A stretch of 64,000 nt of DNA, from contig NC_052475.1 of assembly GCF_009730915.1 (NCBI RefSeq), forward strand, positions 26,907,016 through 26,971,015. Direction: 5' to 3'. The position numbers were made by a program, and so were the translations under genes. Shown piece after piece: positions 47,700-59,800 of the stretch. Origin of the DNA: Dioscorea cayenensis subsp. rotundata. Its lineage: Eukaryota; Streptophyta; Magnoliopsida; Dioscoreales; Dioscoreaceae. Under the pieces are notes generated by a model. The model searched no databases, had not been told where the DNA came from, and saw only the letters and a list, made by a program, of their open reading frames with translations. Position 1 is the stretch's first letter; each line of letters begins with the position of its first letter.

Positions 47700-48793
47700 T
47701 CAACGGAGCAGCCACACGAGTCTGCCCTTAATCCCTCTCGTCGAAGCATCCCGTTTATCCGGTGAGCCCTAAAACCTTTTTCTTACTGATTTCGTCTGTT
47801 TTTAAACCCTAAAAGATGTTTGTTATATGAAATTAGGTCGTTTTCGCTCAATCCCTGTGCATCCCTATGGATTTGGGTGTTTTTTTTTACGTATTTTGGT
47901 TCAATTTTTGGTTTAGATTCAATGCAAAACTTCAGAAGATTTTATTTGTTCTTTATTATGTTGTTAATCGTCCAAAAAATTCAACTTTTCCTTCCAATGA
48001 GGCTTCTGGATGATATCAAATGATGTATTGAATCCAATTGGATCTTGTTCTTCATTCACCTTGTCTTTTTTTCCCCATGTGATTATGGTGTTTAGGGTTT
48101 GTAGTTTCTCTAGATCTAGAAAGTTATAATCCAAGTGTTAGAACTGGAACAATGGTCATTTTAGTATTTCAGTCTATTATTAGCACTGAAATCTTTGTAT
48201 TCATGGTTCATACTTTGCCTAGAGTTCAATTAACCTTGTAATTTGTAATTGTTCACTTTAGTCTGAATGTGTTATCCGTTAGAAAGTTACAATATTCAGT
48301 TACTCGGAAATGAGAATTTGAAGTAATTCTTGTTTATTATAGATTTAATCATGAATTCCAAATATAGCCAAAATCAAATGTCATGTTATGCATATGTTGA
48401 AGTTCTTTCATCTTACATGTTTGCCTATTCCTGTGAATTCTAAGTAAACAAATCTTTTTCATTAACTGAGAATTAAGCGCTATGATGATGATTATATACT
48501 TTAATCTTGTTTTCATTATTGTTCATTTAAGCCAGGAATGGATTTGCTTCTAATTTTTCTATTTGGTATGAATATGTTGTTTGTTAGAAAGATAGAATAT
48601 TCAGTTAAGAAGTATTGCATATTTAATATTTATGGTATATTGAGTGGCACATGCCTAATATATACGGACACTGAATGTTTTGTTATGTATATATGTTGAT
48701 ATTATTTCATCATCTTTGCCTGCAAAACAATGTTCTTTGTATACTGATATTTTAGGCTATGCAGGTACTTTGGAAATCAGTTAGCAAAGGGTC
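47700..48793 (+). other. 5' leader of PHF5A copy 2: non-coding exon and intron
   Basis: The leader exon (about 47700-47761) ends ATCCG|GTGAGC, the same donor context as in copy 1. The intron (47762-48764) ends GCTATGCAG, and the second leader exon runs from 48765 to the ATG. A telo-box-like AAACCCTAA is at 47803-47811. The intron holds a diverged direct duplication (48243-48445 and 48520-48725). Confidence 0.65.
48243..48725. repeat. Diverged direct duplication in the PHF5A-2 leader intron
   Basis: The two units, offset about 300 bp, share TGAAT(G/A)TGTT, GTTAGAAAG(T/A)TA..ATATTCAGTTA and TGTTATG(C/T)ATAT in the same order. Confidence 0.65.
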
Positions 48794-49126
48794 ATGGCCA
48801 AGCATCATCCTGACCTGATCATGTGCAGGAAGCAACCAGGAATTGCCATCGGACGGCTCTGCGAGAAAGACGATGGCAAGTGCGTCATCTGTGACTCGTA
48901 TGTTCGCCCATGTACGCTGGTACGAGTATGTGATGAATGCAACTATGGTTCATTCCAGGGCAGGTGTGTCATCTGTGGTGGTGTTGGAATATCGGATGCT
49001 TATTACTGTAAGGAATGCACACAAATGGAGAAAGACCGCGATGGATGCCCCAAGATTGTCAACCTGGGCAGTGCCAAGACTGACCTCTTCTATGAGCGAA
49101 AAAAATACGGTTTCAAGAAACGATGA
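48794..49126 (+). CDS. PHF5A: PHF5A / SF3b14b splicing factor, copy 2 (C26D)
   Basis: One coding exon, 110 residues, differing from copy 1 at only two residues despite many silent changes: C26D (CEKDDGKC instead of CEKCDGKC) and Q78M. The strong bias to silent changes shows that the copy was kept under protein-level selection for a long time. Cys26 forms a CxxC pair with Cys23 and is conserved from yeast Rds3 to human PHF5A, so its loss should weaken one zinc site. TGT to GAC needs three base changes, which argues against a sequencing slip. The gene structure (non-coding first exon, leader intron) is the same as copy 1, so it arose by DNA duplication and not by retroposition. Confidence 0.95.
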   Translation: MAKHHPDLIMCRKQPGIAIGRLCEKDDGKCVICDSYVRPCTLVRVCDECNYGSFQGRCVICGGVGISDAYYCKECTQMEKDRDGCPKIVNLGSAKTDLFYERKKYGFKKR

Positions 49127-50327
49127 CACTGGAATTGAATATGAAATTTGTTGATGCTCGATGGTCATATTCCGGATGTATGAACTTTTAAGTTTTTACT
49201 GCATTCCTAGTATTTTTCTTCTTGTTGTGAGAACTGAATTAATGTTGCTCTATGATCAAAAGTTTTCAGTTAAAGCTGTGCTCTTGGCCTGCAGTAATGT
49301 ACGCAGACATCAAAACTTAAGTTTTATAAGATAATTGCTTGAAGTTACTGATTAATGGTGGTTCTGTCAAGGTTAACCTATTGTTATTATACACTGTCTT
49401 TACTGCAAAAAATTACTCTTTGGAGAACAGGTGATGCTTTCAAGGATCTCATGTATAAAAGCAAAGAACATAAATTCCTGCAAAAATAAAAACAGACGAG
49501 GATTTGCTTGAGTTACTCCTTTAGATATTATTGCATAAAAATCATTATTCATATGTTCAATGTACAACCACGCTTGCCTTCATTGAAGAACTTTAACATC
49601 AATTATCACATTTCCAACAAACAAACCATAAGTTTGTAAATTACTCACATCTGTACACTCTTTGTATTCTGTGGAAACAAAAAAATAAAATGGATACGAA
49701 GGGGATAAAAAAGAAAGAAGAAAAATCTCTCGCAAATCTCCAGCCTTACTATACATGTCAAAGGACATTGGTATCACAATCAAACAGTGGATCTCCATTG
49801 CAGCAGTTTATGAGCTCTTACTTACAGATATCCAACTCATATACTTCAAACAAAAGTTAGAAGAAGCCATGAAAAGGAATAATATCACCCCCAAATGCTT
49901 GTTTTGCTTCCAAATTTCAAACCTGCAATAGAAAATAACATTAACTTTAAATATTATGCATTATCTTGTAATACTCATATTCAGAAAAAAAAATGCAGAA
50001 ACACTGATTTTGAGTTCGGAATGCTTTTTAAAAGGCAAACAATTTGTCAATCCGCCAGTTTCTCACAAAATTCAGAATATTGTTTCAGAAAAAATCAGAT
50101 TCAAAGACACACACACACACATATTATACACATATATGTATAAATTTAGTTCAGAAGTTAATGGTTAATTCAAGATTAACTTACTCTGTGAAGCAAACTA
50201 TAAAGCATGTCAAGAGTTGGTGGTGGTTTATCCAAGTATGATGTCTCATTGTCCTTTGTGTTATACAGTGAGTTCCTTTTGTATTGTGAAGCGAAGATTT
50301 ATCTATGCTATCGACTTGTTTTAGCAG
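49127..50327. other. Facing 3' flanks of PHF5A-2 and AHK3
   Basis: Probable 3' UTRs at both ends and AT-rich DNA between. (CA)n near 50108. No gene was recognised. Confidence 0.5.
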
Positions 50328-53300
50328 TCAATTGAAAAATCGAGTTACTTCTCTGTACAATTGTTCTCCTTCAAATGGTTTTGAGACATAACCATCCATT
50401 CCACATTTCCTGCATTCTTCCTGTGTGGCCTGAATTACATCTGCAGTCATGGCTAATATCGGTACATGCCAGCGCAATGCATTGCCAAGATCTGCTTCTC
50501 CATGATTTATGCGGTCATTTGCATCACTTTCCATTTTACGAATAATCCTAGTAGCTTCAAAGCTGCAATAATTAATTAAATGAAACATAAATCACTAATT
50601 CTTTTCTGAAACAAAGGATGCAAAAAATCAAAAGAAAACATACCCATCTGTTTCTGGCATCTGAATATCCATGAAACAGGCATCGAATTTGTGGGGTGGT
50701 TCCAGCAGCTTGATCGCCTCTTTGCCACTATCAGCACAGGTTACCTCTGCCCCATATTTCTTCAGAGCGCCAGCAGCTACTCTAAGATTCACTTTATTGT
50801 CATCCACAACTAGAATATGCTTACCGTCAAGAAGATTACATAAAGACGAACGAGGAATATCCCCATTCCCGAAGCTTTCTTTTTCTCCGAGGCCCATTGC
50901 TCGTCTCAAATGAACTGCAAGCATACTTGCTCTGAGGGGTTTTGTGATCACTGTCAGAATACTTTCCAAAGAGTTTGAGGACTTGGTCTTTGTAAAGCTT
51001 GTAGGATTATCCAAGAGAAAAAGTTTTGGCATTGAGGACTGGTTCCCCATTTTCAATACATTGATAAGAAGAGGCCAAAGATCAGCATCCCTTGGCCAAG
51101 CCTCCTTGTCAATAAGCATCATGTTGACAACAGACTTTCCATTATTCATTAGCCTCAGAAAAGCTTGATAGAGATCAGTGACAAGTTCAACATGAATTCC
51201 AAGCCTTCGAAGATGATATCTTGCCACCTTAGCACGAGATGGCCTGTGATCTACCACCCATGCTCGCATTCCTTGAAACTCCCGTGATTTGTACTCACCG
51301 GAGTTTGCATGGCCTCTTGTGAGGACTGCAGTGAAGGTGAAGGTGGAACCCACATTTGGTTCACTCACAAAACCGATTTCTCCCTTCATGAGACCAACCA
51401 AACACTTGCTGATGCTTAATCCAATGCCGGTGCCTCCATGAACACGTGAAGTTGAAGAACCAACCTGCATGTAAGGGGTGAATACGCGCGATTGGGCACC
51501 TTGGGGGATCCCTGTGCCCGTGTCTTCAACCGATACAATTAGATTTATTAGATCGGAGGATGTTGACAAGAAAGCATGTGGAAATACAGGCGTATCTTGG
51601 GCTGAATATTTTGAAGTTTTCCCAACTGTGTCTTCGGTCTGCCACTGGCAAACCACTCAAGGTGTTCATGGACTGAAAATCAGCTTCTGCTTCTGTTAAA
51701 CATATCACCTCCTCAACTAGATCGACACTAACAAAGATGTGTCCTTTCTCCGTGAACTGAGATAAATACAAAAAACAATCAGTGACTTTTTTGAAGAATG
51801 TAGCAACTAGCTATTAAGCATAAACAATGTTCTACTTACTTTAACAGAATTCCCAATGAGATTGGTGATTATCTGCCGAATTCTCCCAGGATCACCAATT
51901 AGAACTTCAGGTACCTTGTCAGAAACATATACAGCCAACTGTTCTTCCCAACAATACATCACATGAATAGCAAAATAATCAAGATCAAGAAGACATAAAG
52001 GAAGAAAACATGAAGATAATATGAATTGTAGGTTGTTGGTGTTTGTCAATCACCTCTATCCCTTTTTCTTGAGACTTGCCATAGAAAAGTGATAAGACAT
52101 CATCTAAGAGTATCCGCAAATCGAATCGCACGTACTCGAGCTCATGGTTTCCAGATTCAATCTTTGCCTGATCCAAAACCTCATTTATTAACGAAACCAA
52201 AGCTTTGCCACTGGCTTGTGCAGTTCTCACATAATCCTGCTGTGTAATATCCAGCTCAGTATCCATAAGCATTTGAAGCATGCCTGAAAAGGAAACAATA
52301 CCATGATGTATCACCAAACCGAAGCTCACTCTGATGAAAGAAAGATGCAACAAACATTCATACAGTTAACATCCTCACCTAAGACACCATTCATTGGAGT
52401 TCTGATCTCATGAGAAACAGTTGCCAAGAACTGCAGAACAATCAAGTCAACTTCCTTAAGAATGCCTCACAAACATGCCTTGCATGAAATATACCCGGTG
52501 GAAATTACCTGAGATTTAGCAACATCTGCATCCTCCGCCTGCTTTTTAAGTTCCATCATCTTCCTATAGTCATCTTCCACCTTTGCAATACGATTAACCG
52601 TTGCATGGAATATATGCCCAATTAGTAACGCGATCACAAGAGTTCCAATGGATGTTGTTATTTCAAGCCATGGAAACGGCGGCTTGTGTGTGAAACTGTT
52701 GAAATATGTATTGCATTGCAGTACCTTAGTACATCATTCAGTCTTTTACACAGCAAAAAAATAAAAAAAAAACGAAAACTCTGTTTTACAGGGGATTTTA
52801 CCTGCAATGCATTTCATGCTTTCTCAATGGGTCCCCAAAATGAAGGATGCTTTTATGGTACATAGCATCGCCCGTCAGGTTTGTACCATACATACTAATA
52901 GGTTTAACAGGATCAGTGGTATCATACACATTGACAATGATTGATTGCTTACATGCTAGTTGGTGAAGCAACTTATCAACCAGCGATTCGATGTCAAAAA
53001 TGCCACCTATGTACCTTGATGTCAAATAAATCAAATCAAACTTCTAAATGATAAACTTCCAAGCAGGGAATTTCATTTTATTTTGGACTTCTGCAGTTAC
53101 CCAATAGCCACTCGGATACGGTCAGCAGGGGTTGCATTTGAAGGTAGTTCTGTACTGTAGACTGCAAATGTTAAAATAACTCCAAGGCGATTTGATTTTA
53201 GCAGCCGAAAAGGAGCCGTTAGGACCCCTTTTCCAGATTCTCTCGAGCGCAGAATGTTCTCATGATCTTCCTGCAAACAAGGATAATCTAATGTAAGATT

Positions 53301-53875
53301 GTTATAAAGGAAAACAGACATGTTGGTCATTGACTCTAAATCTTGTCAAGTGTTTTGAACAGTACTGCTCGTTAGGAAATGTGCAAATTCATTTGCAGTA
53401 AAAATACTTCAGTGCTGGAAGAGATTAAACAATTATATTTCAGTTACTGTAAGAGCTTAAATCTGGTGACATGAACAAGCCAACAACCGCTATAAATGAC
53501 ATCACACTGAAAAAAGCTTATATTATCTCTTTTATCCTTCACTGAACAACCTCATTTTATCAGAAAATATCTTGACTGATGATGATAGTGATGCAAAAAT
53601 AGCTTGTGAAACACTCTAAATACACTTAAATGCTTCTTATGATATAACTAGAGTAGGTAAGGTATGAAATAGGTCTATCTCAATTTTTGCTATCACCTTT
53701 AAGAACATTATTAACCTACCAACTTGAAAAAAATAAAAGGTCCTGAATTGTTATCAGACTAAATAAAACCCATTACAAAGAGGAACATTCACTGATTTAC
53801 AAAGAAGGAAGATCAAGTAGAATGTAATCAATGAAGAAATTCGAAGTTACCATCTCATAAAGTGGTTAATGTTAT

Positions 53876-53917
<42 letters not shown>

Positions 53918-55035
53918 TCCTCGATTAGCAATTTCAGTCAAATAAAGAAAATTCTGGCATGATAAATATCAAAACGAAGAAATAAGAGATTACCTTTCCA
54001 GACAACATATCGAAAGAAATAACATGTGAAACAGTGTCCTGTGCGAAGATCACTGGAGCATATTCCTCTTGAACGGGTGATGTTTCCAGGGTCTCAGGGG
54101 CCAAGCCATCTTCACGGGCGGGTAACTGGTCTTCAGTATCCATTCTCTTAATAGACCACCCTTGCTGCTTCTCAAATCGCTCCCTTTCAGAATGCAGCAC
54201 CTTTACGGCATAAGCCACACCACTAGTCAATGGCCTCTCGAAAGCAGTTCTTTCGGTGTATCTTGCAAACGTTCTCTGCATAAAAAGGATTTCAGTCTCC
54301 AATACATTTAATCATATAAACACTTCATTCTAATCCAAGATTCGATATCATAACTTTTTCACAAAGCCTAAATTCCGGAGAATCAAAGCAGCTTTTTTAT
54401 CCAGATACTCATTGAGTGATTCTAAACAAATTGAGCTGAGCACAATAGAATCATTCACAGAATGTATTTATCATATGGTCCCAAAAATAGCACCAAATCA
54501 TGCAGCTCTTAACAGAAATAGAAAAAGTCACAGAAAGGAGAAAATCAATTACCTGATCAATTGCAGAAGGATCTTTGGAATGGTGGAATGTTGAAACCAG
54601 GATTGCCAAGGCCTGTATATGATTCATGCTGACATTGAATTGATCTTGAAGCATTCGAGCACGCTCATCGCACATATTTGCCAGCAACTCCTTTCTCTTT
54701 TCGACGGCCTGCGAGCACATGAACCAGAAAATCCATGCAGACCCCAAGAGCCAGCCAACAACCCACAGTATTAGGAGCTTCTTCCACCATGATTCTCTAA
54801 GCTTCTTCCACCCAAAGCAATGGGTATAACGATGGTTATTCCAGGTTTTCAGTGAGAAAATTTCAGGCAGTTCAATAAAAAACCGGCTTTTATCACTGAG
54901 AAAGCTGGTCTTTTGATCCATAAAATCAGTTCTCAAGAACCAGTTCATGGAGATCTCAGAACAAAGCCCACAGCAGACCATCAAAACAAAGTACAGGACC
55001 ACCAAATCAGATCCCAGAGCTAAGAGATTGCTCAT
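50328..55035 (-). CDS. AHK3: AHK3-like cytokinin-receptor histidine kinase, with a frame break
   Basis: Ten exons: 55035-54553, 54275-53994, 53270-53101, 53014-52802, 52695-52509, 52430-52379, 52283-52054, 51938-51840, 51756-50644 and 50562-50328; about 1020 residues. Two N-terminal membrane segments (about 10-28 and 83-108) precede the CHASE cytokinin-binding domain (about 110-385; [34 protein letters not shown]). A third membrane helix ([16 protein letters not shown]), the phospho-acceptor His in [13 protein letters not shown] (about 452), ATP-binding boxes ([22 protein letters not shown]), a pseudo-receiver and a receiver ([20 protein letters not shown], phospho-Asp in [12 protein letters not shown], Lys in YVSKPF) follow. 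Such receptors sit mainly in the ER membrane and feed the His-Asp relay. Exon 9 is read cleanly in one frame up to SWENFKIFS (51601) and cleanly one base over from [10 protein letters not shown]. An extra C in the CCC at about 51599-51601 would explain it. Confidence 0.93.
53875..53917. repeat. (CA)n(TA)n microsatellite in AHK3 intron 2
   Basis: About 13 CA units run directly into about 8 TA units. Confidence 0.95.
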
Positions 55036-55140
55036 CTAAAGAATGAACCAAACATTAATATGATCTTCAGACCACCAAGAAGAAGAAGAACAATCAAAGT
55101 AGAGTTGAAACCTATCTTGATTTTCAATCAAGCAACACAT
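55036..55140 (-). CDS. Upstream ORF abutting the AHK3 start codon
   Basis: An ATG at 55140 opens 34 codons (MCCLIENQDRFQ... ending HINVWFIL). The TAG at 55038-55036 is immediately followed by the AHK3 ATG at 55035 (TAGATG). If this stretch is in the mature leader, it would control translation by termination-reinitiation. It may instead lie partly in a leader intron. No family resemblance is seen. Confidence 0.35.
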   Translation of the reverse strand: MCCLIENQDRFQLYFDCSSSSWWSEDHINVWFIL

Positions 55141-56682
55141 GGAGCATTTCCAAAAAAAAATAAAAATAAATGAAAATAAATCCAAACCCAAAGAGCACAC
55201 AGAACCCTTTGCTAGATCCAAATTTGAGCAACGAGATAAAGATCTAGGTTGAAGGGCCAAGTCTCAAGCAACTGATATAAAGGATTCTATCAGGATAAAA
55301 CCCTCATAAGGCACAAACATAAACTCGCCAAGGGCCCCAACATAAAAGGAACAAACTTTTGCAATCCAAACTCTGTGTAAACTTCCACCACTCTTAAAAT
55401 CCTCAGCGGGATCCAATTTTGAAAACTGAAATAAGGATCTGGGAAGCAAACTAGCTAAACTAACTAACAACCCCAAACAAATTCATCAAGAGCAGCACCA
55501 AAAGAAAAAAAGAAAAAAAAACAAACAAACTGAGCTACTGAACAAGATTCAACCTTTCAGCTATAAAAAAGAAAAAAGATCTAAACTTGGGAAGTGAACT
55601 GGACTAAGCGTTGGCAGAGATGAAAGAAAGGAGAGGAAGGAGAACATCATGATTGGAAAGGAGTCCGGATTCATGGGTTTTATGAAAGCAGATTCCTACT
55701 GATGATGTTTGATGGCCAAAGTCCAATTTTTTAACAACATCATCAACTACAACAACAAGAACAGTAACAACAATAACAACAACAACAACCATAATCACAA
55801 GTGATGAAATAAAAAGAAGGAAAAAAAAATTAAATAAAAATAAAAAAACACAGTGGATTAGAAATTTCTCAACTGGTTCTATTCCAACACACCATGATGC
55901 AAACACTAGCTTGCATTGCCAGTGTTTCTCATCCCAAATCCCAATCAGACTGGACAACCCCTACACGCAAGTACTTGTTTGTGGATAGCAATGCCATCCA
56001 TCTTGCCTCTTATTCCAAAGTGGCCCATGTGGCTTTTTCCCATTGGGTTTTGCAGTTAGATGGTGAGTTCCATTGATGTGGAGAGAGAGAGAAAAAGAAA
56101 AGAAAAAGAAAAGAGTTTTTGAGTTTGGATGAGATAGATGATAAGGAATTATGTGAGAGCAGGGGCCACCATAAAGTTCCACCATCTCCCTCTTCCCTCT
56201 ACCTCTAGCTTATAATTGTGACTGCAATACCACCACAATACCAATACCATTTTTTATTTTATTTATTTTATTTTATTTTATTTATTTATAGGATAAATTT
56301 GTTGCTGTGCTGACCATTCAATCATTAGTGATGTGAGTGAGTTTGAGTGGTAACAGGGACAGATAATCACAATGGTAATACCATCTCAGATGATGATCCC
56401 TTGATTCTTCTCATTAACATTGTCTGCTTGATTACCCAGTCAAAAAGGCCAAAGCTTTCATATTTTTTTATTTTTTTTACATTTTTTTCAGAGTGGTACT
56501 TCTACTATTTTTTTTTCTCATTCATTTTATTATTTTTAATAATTGGAATATTAATATATTTGGTGACTTTGTTGTAATGCATTTAATGAACGCGTTCGGA
56601 TAAGATTATGATTATTATTATTGTTATTATTGTTGTTTATGAGTTAATGAGGGCGTTATTAAAGAGAGAGAGAGAGAGAGAG
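55141..56682. other. AHK3 leader and upstream intergenic DNA
   Basis: The leader of the minus-strand AHK3 probably extends to about 55650. It is followed by an (AAC)n/(GTT)n-rich tract (55740-55795), TTTTATTTTA repeats near 56250 and (AG)n at 56655-56682. Long open frames in the GTT repeat are composition artefacts. No gene was recognised. Confidence 0.45.
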
Positions 56683-56822
56683 CACGTGGAGATCACGTGA
56701 GATAGCGTGGTCTTTTCGCCGTGTGGATGATTAGCTCATCACCACGAGAAAGCTGTCCCTTTTGCGGCTCAACGGACAGCGATGTGCCACGTAATGCTCT
56801 CCAATGGATTACACGCCACGTG
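56683..56822. promoter_or_regulatory. G-box cluster
   Basis: CACGTG at 56683-56688, 56694-56699 and 56817-56822, plus CCACGT at about 56788, all in 140 bp of locally GC-rich DNA. It is about 1 kb beyond the probable AHK3 transcript start. It may be an AHK3 distal promoter or the control region of an unseen transcript. Confidence 0.5.
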
Positions 56823-59800
56823 TCACTCCATGAGGCCCACCATTTGTCCTTGATAATTAGATGGAGTCAATGCCTTCCCGGGAACAGGGAGCCCTTAAGG
56901 TCCCCACACCACCCTGTGAGCTTACCACCGCCACCACCAAACCCCCACCCAAATTTAAATAATTTAGAAAAAAAATTACCGTCTCAACGCTGTAATTTGT
57001 CCTTAATTCGCTACTATTAATTTCTGAATTATTAAAAATTATTATTATATGAGGATAGGTTCTCTCCGGCTGTTGGATTTAAAATCCAACAAAGAACAGT
57101 GCTACAAATATAAAATAAAATGTACAATTTTTCAATCAACATCATTCAAAAAATTCTATAAGCAACAAACTATCTACTATGTATATCACTATTTATGTAT
57201 ATTTTGGTTTATTTCTCTCCTTATTTTTTTCAACTATTATGTTTATTTACCTTTTCATTCTCTATGAACGTATGTCTATAATGAAAATAATGATTATATA
57301 TATACATAATAAATTTAACAAATGGGGACTGAAAAATTCAAAAAACTAGCAATGTATATATATAGTCTCACGGATCATAATTAAAGAGATCATTTAATAT
57401 ACGGGAGAAGAACATAGACAATATATAAACTTTTATTCACTTTATAGGACTTTTTATCCATGCATGCATGCATGCATGAAGATGGATACTTTGAGGAGAG
57501 TTACAATTAATAATGGTGTCACAAGTGGATTTGAAGAAAAAGGAGGGTGTATATATAAATATGAATATATATATAATATTGATAAATTATGGATGAAGGT
57601 GATGTGTAATGAGGAACATATGGTCACAATGAATGCAAGTGTTTATATTTGGAATGTGTCCAATGGGGGCCTTATCCTTGAATAAGAAGGAAACAACACA
57701 TAGATGAGTGTCATCCATCTCATTTTTATTTTTATTTTAATATAATTATTAATATTTCTTTTTGTACCTTTTCTTTGTTGGATTTCATCAGCTTTGTCAG
57801 ACTCCTTCATGTCTTATCTCTCTCTTTGTTTTCATGCACTTGCACTGGACTCCAAGTTGGGTCCCACTCTTTTGATGTGGATACAATGCAATTCCAATCC
57901 AATGCATGTTCTTCTCATCATGTTCCAACATCTTTTCTTTTTAGGTTTTCCTCATCTTTCCTTAACCTTTTATTTATTTATTTGTTTATTTTTTTTTTTG
58001 TGTGTTTATGTATCTCTTTCTCTATAAAAATATCCCAAGATCAATTTTTTTCTTTTAATTGGTTCAAGTGACAGAATCTTGAGTTATTTAAATAAGTGAT
58101 TATTGATTTGAATTTTTGTTTATACAAAAAAACACTCATTATAAAAAAATCTAGTTTTATATAAAGCTCTCAATATTTTGACCATTTTTTAGTTTAAAAG
58201 TCATGACTTATAGAAAACTAAAAGGACTAAAAACTTTATAAAAAAAAAGTGATTACTAGTTTGAATTATTGTTTATGTAATAAACATATGAGAGACGTCT
58301 ACCTTTTATTTGGCTCTTAATACTTCTCAGTTCTCTCTTATTTAAAACTTGTAACTCTTAGAAAAACGGTGGGTTAGAAAAATAATAATAATAATAATAA
58401 TAATTAATTGAAAATAATTAAGTTTGATGACTTAAATATGGCATGGAGAAAAAACAGGATCAATGAGAGGAAGGTAGAAAGGTTTTTAATTATTTAATGA
58501 ATGTTTTAACATGAGTAGTTGGTAGTGTGGATCCACCCAAGCAGTTTTCTAAGCCAATGTGGGGTTACTTTTAAGGGAGAGTTACCCTTAAAACACAAGT
58601 TAGAATTTAGAAATAAGGTTGATGTTTAAGTACTAGTGGGCTCAATTAGATGCTCCCAATCAATTAAAGCATGAGTGGCTTATGTTGGAAAACACTACTT
58701 AATAGTTTTAACATAATTAACAACAAAAGAAGGTTCATTGGGGTGCCATTATTAATTATCATAGGGAGGGAAGCTTAGGTTGGAATCCTACAAGGAAAAC
58801 ACTATTGAAATTTTATTTATTTTTTAAAATATATTTAATTGAAATGCTTTTTCTTTCAAGTATGATGATAGGTAATGGCTAACCTCCTCTTATTATTTAT
58901 TATTTTTATTAACACGTTTTTAATAGCTTTATTAACCATCCTACTCAATAAAGTTGTCTTGAAAAGATTAATTAGAATTTGATTAAAAGTGATGTCATTC
59001 TTTATTAACTTTTTTGAAATCAGTGTTTAGTCTATTAAATTATTTTTCATGTGTATTTTTCATGTATATGTCATTTATGTAACATTTTAATCTCATACAA
59101 TATTGTCTAATGAATTGTTTTCTTGAAAAAAATGGATGAAATAAAACTGATACTTAGGTCAACATTTACCAAATTCAAGAAAGAAAGAAAAAAAAAATTG
59201 GTGGGGACTCTTTAATTTCTCAAATCAAGACATAAGACATCACAATCATTTATTATGATAATATTTGTCATTTTTCCTTTTTTTATAAAAATTTTTTTGG
59301 TGTCATAAATTAATTCTAACAATTGTTCTTGTGTGAATAAATGAGACAAGTTACCTAAAGATAAGGACATGTAACAAATAGCTAGGCTATGGAAAGGGAA
59401 CAATTGGCCGGCCTACTACTTACCTAATCACTTTATCGTAAGACTAGGTGTGTTAGTACATTGACAAACCATCCTATCCCTTTCCTCATTTGTGATTGAA
59501 TTATTAATTCTATATATATATATATATATTGCAAGCCAAAGTTAGGCCAATAATACAAGTGAGCCAAGTCCTCTATTGTAGCTACTAGCCCCCACCACCA
59601 CCTTCATCTTCAACAACATGCAACCCACGTATCCCATGCATTGTCACCTTTTGAAAATCTTAGCAAAACCCTCCATATATATATATAATATTAGTCTAAA
59701 TATTGTTTAAAAGAGTTTAAATTCTAAGTAATATATATCTAAAGAGATCAATATTACTTTTGGAGTTATCTATATTGTGAAAAATATTAGATATATATTA

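Noticed and set aside
55036-55476. Longer 70- and 74-codon leader frames upstream of AHK3
   Set aside because: They depend on TTG starts. Only the ATG at 55140 gives a proper upstream ORF.
55604-55957. 117-codon minus-strand frame rich in Val/Leu/Phe
   Set aside because: It is produced by an (AAC)n/(GTT)n repeat and A-rich tracts. It has no domain pattern and lies in the AHK3 leader/upstream region.
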